Of a stretch of DNA of 10,034 nt, positions 5,650-10,034 are shown in pieces. The position numbers and the translations under genes are program-made. Under the pieces are notes generated by a model that was given only the letters and a program-made list of their open reading frames with translations, had not been told where the DNA came from and did no database searches. This DNA comes from a bacterium. Its GTDB lineage: Bacteria; Armatimonadota; Fimbriimonadia; Fimbriimonadales; GBS-DC. Location of the stretch: positions 1-10,034 of the forward strand of contig JARJMV020000069.1 in the NCBI GenBank assembly GCA_029335935.2. Reading direction: 5' to 3'. Numbering within the stretch: the stretch's first letter is position 1; every line of letters begins with the position of its first letter.

Positions 5650-7847
5650 TCCTCTATCAGGCGGTGATAGCGTCCCATCCAGTAGGGCAGTAGGAACGCG
5701 CTGCCGTCATCCTCGCCCCTGCCCAACGGGTCGCCCCCGTCCAACCGATATGGGTTGCCGTTCCAGCGCATCACCTCGCGCTCGCTGTAAGGCACAATCG
5801 ACACCGATTGCCAATCGCCGAAGCGGCTCCTGCTCGTATCCAACACGATATCCAGCCGATGGCTATTGCGACATTGCCAGTTGCGTAGGTCCCAAGGCCA
5901 CTCTTGTAGCGTCTGCACGGACGCCTCCACATCGCACGGCTTGCCCGTTAGCGCGCCGTAGATGAAGTTGAAGAGCGGGCTACGCTCGGGACGCTCGATC
6001 TGCCAACTGCGCTCCAAGCTCATCAGCCAGAGTCGCCGATAGTCGGGATTCGTCTCGTACAGCAGGAACGGAGAGTAGCACAGGAACGCCAGCTGATCGT
6101 CCGAGTGATTGATGGAGTAGGGAGGCAACCTCTTCTGCGTGACGGAGTTGAGCAGGTAGTGGTGCTTCTGGATGAGCGACTCGTAGGCTTGTTGGTACTT
6201 TGCGTCGCCTGTGATGTGAAAGGCGACCTTGAGGTGTGAGAGGATCGACAGCGAGTTGAGTCCGCGCTCTTCTTCCCAGAGGGGGTCGTCGTTGAGGGTT
6301 TCGGGGTTGAAGATAGCCCAGCGGGTCGGCTTGCCGTCTTTGTCGATGAGTCGCCAGTTATTCTGCATCAGGTGGTCGGTCACGCGTTGCACCGTGCCTC
6401 GAATGCGCTCTTTCTCGGCGTCGTCGGCGCAGCGGTCGTAATACACCGCCCAGACGAAGTAGTGCCCGTCCAGCTCGTCGGAGCTGGTGTCGCCTTTCCA
6501 GATGTAGTTGGGGTCGATCGGCGATTGATGCCACTCGCCGCTCGACTGGTAGTAGCCTGTTTCGTCCTTACGGATGATGCTGCGGGCAGGGAAGCCAGGG
6601 ATCCCCGTGAGCCGTTCGAGTTCGAGCAGGGCGTGCATAGATTTGCGGGCGCGTTCGCGGGCGGCGGGGTCTTTTGTGGTGGCGTATTGGAAGGTCTGCG
6701 CGGCGCAGTAGAGGGCGGTCCACAACCCGTCGTTGTCGCTCGCTTCGATTTTCCAGCTGGTGGGGTCGTTGGGGTCGCTCCACTCGCCGCCGGTGACGAA
6801 GCCGTTGCGGTTGTGGCGCAGGGCGATGATGCGCTCGTAGTGCGCCGCCTTCTCTTGCAGGGTCATCCGCACCGATTCGATGCACGCCACGCCGCCGTCG
6901 GTTGCCAGCCACGCGCGGTTCTGGCGGTCGACAGCGATGGCATAGACCTGATTGCTCGGCAGCCACCGCTTGCCCCAGAAGTAGCTCCACTGGCCCTCGC
7001 GCAGGCGGCATGCGCCTTCGGCGGCGCCTGCCCACAAATCGCCGTTCGGCGCGAACGCGAGACATTGGATTCTGCCAGTGGGCGGGATCAGCTCCGCCGT
7101 AGGCGCGGCAGGCGTCGTCGCCACACCGTCGTACACTTCGCGCGACAAGAACCACCCCTCGCCGTCCCCGATAATCAGCCCCGACCGCGCGCCTATCCAC
7201 AAGTGCCCCATCGCATCGCTGGTCGCGGATAGCCATACATCATCGTAGTAGCGCCCGCGATTGTCGGCAACCGCCAGCGCACGCCACTGACCCGACTCCA
7301 GCCGATAGCATCGATGCTCCAGCTCGCCGACCGCGAAGGCGAAGAGGCGCCCGCGCGTATCTTGGTGGAACCAGCGGAACTGCCGATTGGCGGGGGCGTC
7401 GTACTGCTCGCGTATCGCGCCGTTCTCATAGCGCATCAGCCTCTTGGCGCTGAGTAGCCACAGTCCGCCCTCACGCGCCGCTTGAAGTCCGATGAGCTGT
7501 GTGTCGGCGTCGTAAAGCGTGCGCCGCTCACCCGACGCCGTGAGGTGGAACAGCGTGCGCTCGCCGACGCCGTACACGCCGCCCGCATCATCGGGGATGA
7601 GAATCTGCGCAGGCTGACGGCTCACTATGCGCCATCGGTCGGGCTGATTCAGCGACGCGCTCGCGACCGCCTGCTCCGTGCCCGCATAGAGCGTCTCGCC
7701 CGAAATCGCAATCGCCCACACACGCGCGTTCGGCAACCCGTGCTGCGCCGTGTAGTAAATCGCCCTGTCTTGCAGATAGGGCTGGAGTTGATAAGTCGTC
7801 GGCTGCGTCATCTGTATCCCTGCAGATAGGGTCAGTTCGATAAGCAT
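5646..7847 (-). CDS. Uncharacterised beta-propeller plus alpha-helical (toroid-like) two-domain protein
   Basis: Function is unknown. In 733 residues, the N-terminal part (about 25-325) has repeated strand motifs of the two-component-regulator-propeller type: GLPNARVWAIAISGETLYAGT, GHLWIGARSGL, CLAFAPNGDLWAGAAEGACRL and VYAIAVDRQNRAWLATDGGVACI. These suggest a beta-propeller. The C-terminal part (about 330-733) is mostly helical, with conserved-looking blocks GGEWSDPNDP, DNDGLWTALY, GDTSSDELDGHYFVWAVYYD and EERGLNSLSILSHLKVAFHITGD. The mix of helical repeats and acidic/aromatic motifs recalls alpha/alpha-toroid glycoside-active proteins, but I cannot name a family or catalytic residues. There is no signal peptide or membrane segment, although propeller proteins of this sort are often exported. 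A strong AGGAG seven bases before the ATG at 7847 supports this start over the internal ATG at residue 13. The gene is monocistronic as far as can be seen, divergent from rodA and convergent with the chemoreceptor. Confidence 0.85.
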   Translation of the reverse strand: MLIELTLSAGIQMTQPTTYQLQPYLQDRAIYYTAQHGLPNARVWAIAISGETLYAGTEQAVASASLNQPDRWRIVSRQPAQILIPDDAGGVYGVGERTLFHLTASGERRTLYDADTQLIGLQAAREGGLWLLSAKRLMRYENGAIREQYDAPANRQFRWFHQDTRGRLFAFAVGELEHRCYRLESGQWRALAVADNRGRYYDDVWLSATSDAMGHLWIGARSGLIIGDGEGWFLSREVYDGVATTPAAPTAELIPPTGRIQCLAFAPNGDLWAGAAEGACRLREGQWSYFWGKRWLPSNQVYAIAVDRQNRAWLATDGGVACIESVRMTLQEKAAHYERIIALRHNRNGFVTGGEWSDPNDPTSWKIEASDNDGLWTALYCAAQTFQYATTKDPAARERARKSMHALLELERLTGIPGFPARSIIRKDETGYYQSSGEWHQSPIDPNYIWKGDTSSDELDGHYFVWAVYYDRCADDAEKERIRGTVQRVTDHLMQNNWRLIDKDGKPTRWAIFNPETLNDDPLWEEERGLNSLSILSHLKVAFHITGDAKYQQAYESLIQKHHYLLNSVTQKRLPPYSINHSDDQLAFLCYSPFLLYETNPDYRRLWLMSLERSWQIERPERSPLFNFIYGALTGKPCDVEASVQTLQEWPWDLRNWQCRNSHRLDIVLDTSRSRFGDWQSVSIVPYSEREVMRWNGNPYRLDGGDPLGRGEDDGSAFLLPYWMGRYHRLIEE
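7771..7844. repeat. Imperfect ~25-bp direct repeat at the 5' end of the propeller gene
   Basis: The copies are 7771-7795 and 7821-7844. Both begin with TGCAGATAGGG and end with AGTT, then GATAAG; one base is inserted in copy 2 between these two blocks, and the copies differ for two to four bases in the middle. The offset is 50 bases, not a multiple of three. The inner copy therefore encodes TYQLQPYLQ, while the outer copy, read in another frame, encodes residues 2-9 of the protein (LIELTLSA). This looks like a small local duplication that rebuilt the N-terminus. Confidence 0.55.
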
Positions 7848-7854
7848 AGGTCTT

Positions 7855-7859
7855 CTCCT
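7855..7859 (-). promoter_or_regulatory. Shine-Dalgarno of the propeller gene
   Basis: AGGAG on the minus strand lies seven bases from the ATG at 7847, an ideal spacing. This decides the start: the alternative ATG 36 bases further in (before TQPTTYQ) has only a weak GGGAT upstream. Confidence 0.65.
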
Positions 7860-7903
7860 ATCGGGGCGATTCGCGTCGGGGGCGTGAAGTCCTGCGGCGC
7901 GGG

Positions 7904-7909
7904 TAGAAT
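7904..7909 (+). promoter_or_regulatory. Possible -10 box giving a leaderless rodA transcript
   Basis: TAGAAT matches the -10 consensus TATAAT in 5 of 6 positions. It ends six bases before the GTG start of rodA, so transcription would begin at or next to the start codon. No Shine-Dalgarno is visible before the GTG, in line with a leaderless mRNA. No good -35 box is seen about 17 bases upstream, which keeps confidence low. Confidence 0.3.
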
Positions 7910-7915
7910 TGGCAT

Positions 7916-9046
7916 GTGGCGGTTCAGACTTCGGCGGCTGGCTCGTGGGCGGAACGGCTGCGCCTGCGTTATATCGATGGGCCTTTGTTGCTCAGCACAC
8001 TGGTTCTGATGGCGGCGGGGCTAACAGCGCTGTATAGCGCGACCTACCAGTGGGCGCCGGGCGTGTTTCGGCGTCAGTTGGTGTGGTTGGGGCTGGGCGT
8101 GGTGTTGGCGGTGGCGCTGGCGAGCGTCAAGCCGCACGTGTGGCAACGCTTCAGCAAGCTGCTCTACGCGTTCAATCTGCTGATGTTGCTGAGCGTATTG
8201 CTGTTCGGCGCGGAGCGTAAGGGCGCGCAACGCTGGATTGAGCTGCCCAGCGGGTTCCAGCTGCAGCCGTCGGAGTTCGCGAAGGTGTTGCTCATCCTTA
8301 CTCTGGCGGCGTGGCTGGCGCGTTCGGGCGAGGCGGTGCGCACCCCCAAGGGGTTCCTGCTCTCGGCGCTGCATGTAGGGGTTCCTGCGCTCTTGGTGTT
8401 CAAGCAGCCCGACTTGGGCACCTCCATCGTGTTTGGGGCAATCTGGTTTGCGATGGTCTACTTAGCGGGGGCGCGGGCGCGCTGGCTCTGGCTCACGGTA
8501 CTTGGGGGCGCGCTCGGTTTTGGGGGGCTGTGGCACTTCAATATCCTCAAGGATTACCAAAAAGCGCGACTGGTCTCGTTTCTGAACCCCGAAGCTGACC
8601 CTCAACAGAGCGGGTATCACATCCTGCAGGCGCGGATTGCGGTCGGCAGCGGGCAGCTTACCGGCAAGGGCTACCTGCACGGCGACCAAAAGAAGCTGCG
8701 CTATATCCCCGAACAGCACACCGACTTTATCTTCGTGGTGGTCGCGGAGGAGTTGGGCTTTGTGGGCGCGTCGGGGCTGATTGCGCTCTACAGCGCGTTC
8801 CTCTACACCATCTGGCGACTGATGACGCGCACGCGCAGCGAGTATCATCGGCTCGTGGCGGGTGGTATGCTGACGCTGTTCACCTTCCATCTACTCACGA
8901 ATGTCGGCATGACGATTGGCTTGTTCCCTGTGGTGGGTATCCCGTTGCCGTTTTTGAGCTACGGCGGTACGATACTCTGGACGGCGCTGGCGGCGGTGGG
9001 GCTACTGCAGGCGATTAGTCTACACGAGACTCCGATGCGGATTTGA
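7916..9046 (+). CDS. rodA: Rod shape-determining peptidoglycan glycosyltransferase RodA (SEDS family)
   Basis: RodA is an integral membrane enzyme that polymerises lipid II into glycan strands during cell elongation, with a class B PBP (PBP2) and the MreBCD system. The 376-residue length and hydrophobic pattern (about ten spans) fit the SEDS family. Motifs seen: DGPLLL and LYSAT (20-43), QLQPSEFAK (115-123), KQPDLGTS (163-170), YHILQARIAVGSGQLTGKG (234-252), IPEQHTDFIF (264-273) with the functionally essential Asp270, AEELGFVG, and IPLPFLSYGG (342-351). PEQHTDF and LYSAT favour RodA over FtsW. The GTG at 7916 is the first possible start after an in-frame TAG at 7904. An ATG at 7914 is out of frame. 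No ribosome binding site is visible. It is separated from mreBCD and its PBP partner, at least within this window, and its end overlaps the convergent neighbour by 32 bases. Confidence 0.94.
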   Translation: MAVQTSAAGSWAERLRLRYIDGPLLLSTLVLMAAGLTALYSATYQWAPGVFRRQLVWLGLGVVLAVALASVKPHVWQRFSKLLYAFNLLMLLSVLLFGAERKGAQRWIELPSGFQLQPSEFAKVLLILTLAAWLARSGEAVRTPKGFLLSALHVGVPALLVFKQPDLGTSIVFGAIWFAMVYLAGARARWLWLTVLGGALGFGGLWHFNILKDYQKARLVSFLNPEADPQQSGYHILQARIAVGSGQLTGKGYLHGDQKKLRYIPEQHTDFIFVVVAEELGFVGASGLIALYSAFLYTIWRLMTRTRSEYHRLVAGGMLTLFTFHLLTNVGMTIGLFPVVGIPLPFLSYGGTILWTALAAVGLLQAISLHETPMRI

Positions 9047-10034
9047 GCGCGTACACTTCCACGCCGCGCTCTGCGAAGACCTGTTCGAGCCAGCCGTCGC
9101 GGATGGCGTCGTAGTAGCGCGCGCGCCACGGCTCTGGCTCGGTTTGCGGGGTGAACTGGCGGTTCATCAGCAGGTATCGGTAGCCGTGCTGTTCCATCCA
9201 CTGCGCCACGTCTTTGCCTGTGCGCATCGTCTCGTACGGGATGAGGCGGTGGTGCCCCGCGTTGCCCCACAGATAGGGGCGATTGAGATAGTAGCCGCGC
9301 GTTTCATCCAGCAAGATGACGCCTTCGTTGGGGTGGGGCTGCGCGTTCAGGAACAGCACGGCGGGGTAGATTTGCAGGCGTCGGCTTAGATAGGCGTCTC
9401 GGTCGCGCAGTGCGAGCGGCAACATCGGCAGATAGGCACTGCCCATCAGCCACAGCGTGAAGCCCGCTTGGAGCAAGAGCAGCGCACCGTAGCCGTAGCG
9501 AATGGGCGCGGCGACGCGGTGGATGGCCGATAGCATCGCCCCCGCCCACACAGGCAGCGCCAGCAGTAGGTAGCGTAGCTGCTGCATCAGGTAGAACCAT
9601 CCCAGCAGGTTCAACCCGACGAACGCCGCCAGGTAGCCTGCGCCGTGCGCCAAGCCGCCCGCAAGCCACACACTCGGTGTTGCCAGCGCGCCCACGCCCA
9701 GAGACGGCAGCAGGTACACCCGCTCGCCCACCCGTGCGCCAATCGGGTCGGCGAACGGCGCAGGCATCGACGCGAGGTTCCACGGACTTAGCACGAACTG
9801 CGCAGGCTCGCGCCCCATCCCGAAGTGCAGCTGGTCGTTGCGGTAGGCGTCGGCTTGCTCTTGGCTCCAATTCTTGCCTCCGAAAATCTCATAGGCGAAC
9901 GGATACACAGGGTTGCCCGTCCAACGCCAGTTGCGCCAGTACCACGGGCTGCCGATGGCGAGGGCAAGTAGCCCTGCGAGCATCAGCGGGCGCACCAGGC
10001 GCCTTTGCTGCTCGCGCCAGAGCCAGAACAGCCC
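9015..10034 (-). CDS. Membrane glycosyltransferase-like protein (GT-C type), 5' part beyond the window
   Basis: This is the C-terminal 339 codons of a multi-span membrane protein. The frame stays open to the window edge, reading GLFWLWREQQRRL before the first listed GTG (9993-9995), so the start lies outside. The block GSPWYWRNWRWTGNPVYPFAYEIFGG is typical of GT-C-fold glycosyltransferases (ArnT/PMT-like and O-antigen-related), which move sugars from polyprenyl-phosphate donors at the outer face of the membrane. Hydrophobic segments follow around LLPSLGVGALATPSVWLAGG, LAAFVGLNLLGWFYLM, YLLLALPVWAGAMLSAI and YGALLLLQAGFTLWLMG. A soluble tail of about 130 residues comes last (from YPAVLFLNAQ to the end), resembling the extracytoplasmic C-terminal domain of such proteins. 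The catalytic N-terminal part (an acidic motif in the first loop) cannot be checked. The donor and acceptor are unknown. Confidence 0.75.
   Translation of the reverse strand, partial: GLFWLWREQQRRLVRPLMLAGLLALAIGSPWYWRNWRWTGNPVYPFAYEIFGGKNWSQEQADAYRNDQLHFGMGREPAQFVLSPWNLASMPAPFADPIGARVGERVYLLPSLGVGALATPSVWLAGGLAHGAGYLAAFVGLNLLGWFYLMQQLRYLLLALPVWAGAMLSAIHRVAAPIRYGYGALLLLQAGFTLWLMGSAYLPMLPLALRDRDAYLSRRLQIYPAVLFLNAQPHPNEGVILLDETRGYYLNRPYLWGNAGHHRLIPYETMRTGKDVAQWMEQHGYRYLLMNRQFTPQTEPEPWRARYYDAIRDGWLEQVFAERGVEVYALKSASESRVD

Noticed and set aside
6372..7232. 286-codon plus-strand open frame antisense to the propeller gene
   Set aside because: The translation is low-complexity Val/Ala/Gly/Arg-rich, as expected from a shadow frame. 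The minus-strand gene has a strong Shine-Dalgarno and recognisable domains.
7914..7916. ATG two bases before the GTG as the rodA start
   Set aside because: This ATG is in a different frame from the SEDS protein; only the GTG at 7916 opens the correct frame.
1..10034. Defence system, CRISPR array, prophage or transposon
   Set aside because: No cas-like, nuclease, transposase, integrase or phage structural gene and no regular repeat array were seen. Every large gene has an ordinary cellular or unassigned role.

Overview
The window looks like a stretch of a GC-rich (roughly 60%) bacterial chromosome. It carries six protein-coding genes on alternating strands and no mobile element, CRISPR array, rRNA or tRNA that I can see. 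The gene set is core-like: ribosome modification (rimO), an aldehyde dehydrogenase, a chemoreceptor, a rod-shape peptidoglycan polymerase (rodA) and a membrane glycosyltransferase-like protein. One poorly characterised two-domain protein (beta-propeller plus alpha-helical domain) is also present. RodA and a chemoreceptor with a sigma-28-like promoter point to a rod-shaped, probably flagellated cell. The organism cannot be fixed from the window. Propeller/helical proteins and membrane glycosyltransferases of this style would fit Armatimonadota, Chloroflexota or Planctomycetota, but this is only an impression.

Layout. 1-207: G+T-rich stretch without a convincing gene. 208-3160, minus strand: aldehyde dehydrogenase followed 16 bases later by rimO, probably co-transcribed. 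3161-3311: divergent intergenic region with three short perfect inverted repeats, each with a 4-base loop; one contains a CGAAC-N4-GTTCG palindrome like a Gram-positive LexA box. The same region holds a good sigma-28-type promoter facing the chemoreceptor. 3312-5606, plus strand: methyl-accepting chemotaxis protein ending in a zinc-binding CZB domain. 5615-5649: long GC-rich palindrome between convergent genes. 5646-7847, minus strand: propeller plus alpha-helical protein without a signal peptide, with an out-of-frame partial duplication at its 5' end. 7848-7915: 68-base divergent region. 7916-9046, plus strand: rodA with a GTG start and no Shine-Dalgarno, possibly leaderless. 9015 to the window end, minus strand: C-terminal part of a multi-membrane-span glycosyltransferase-like protein, overlapping the end of rodA tail to tail by 32 bases.

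How the genes fit together. They do not form one pathway. RodA and the membrane glycosyltransferase could both use polyprenyl-linked substrates in envelope assembly, but they are convergent and so not an operon. No clearly new multi-gene system is visible. The points most worth checking are the compact regulatory region at 3161-3311, the CZB receptor, the propeller/helical protein with its rearranged N-terminus, and the palindrome at 5615-5649.
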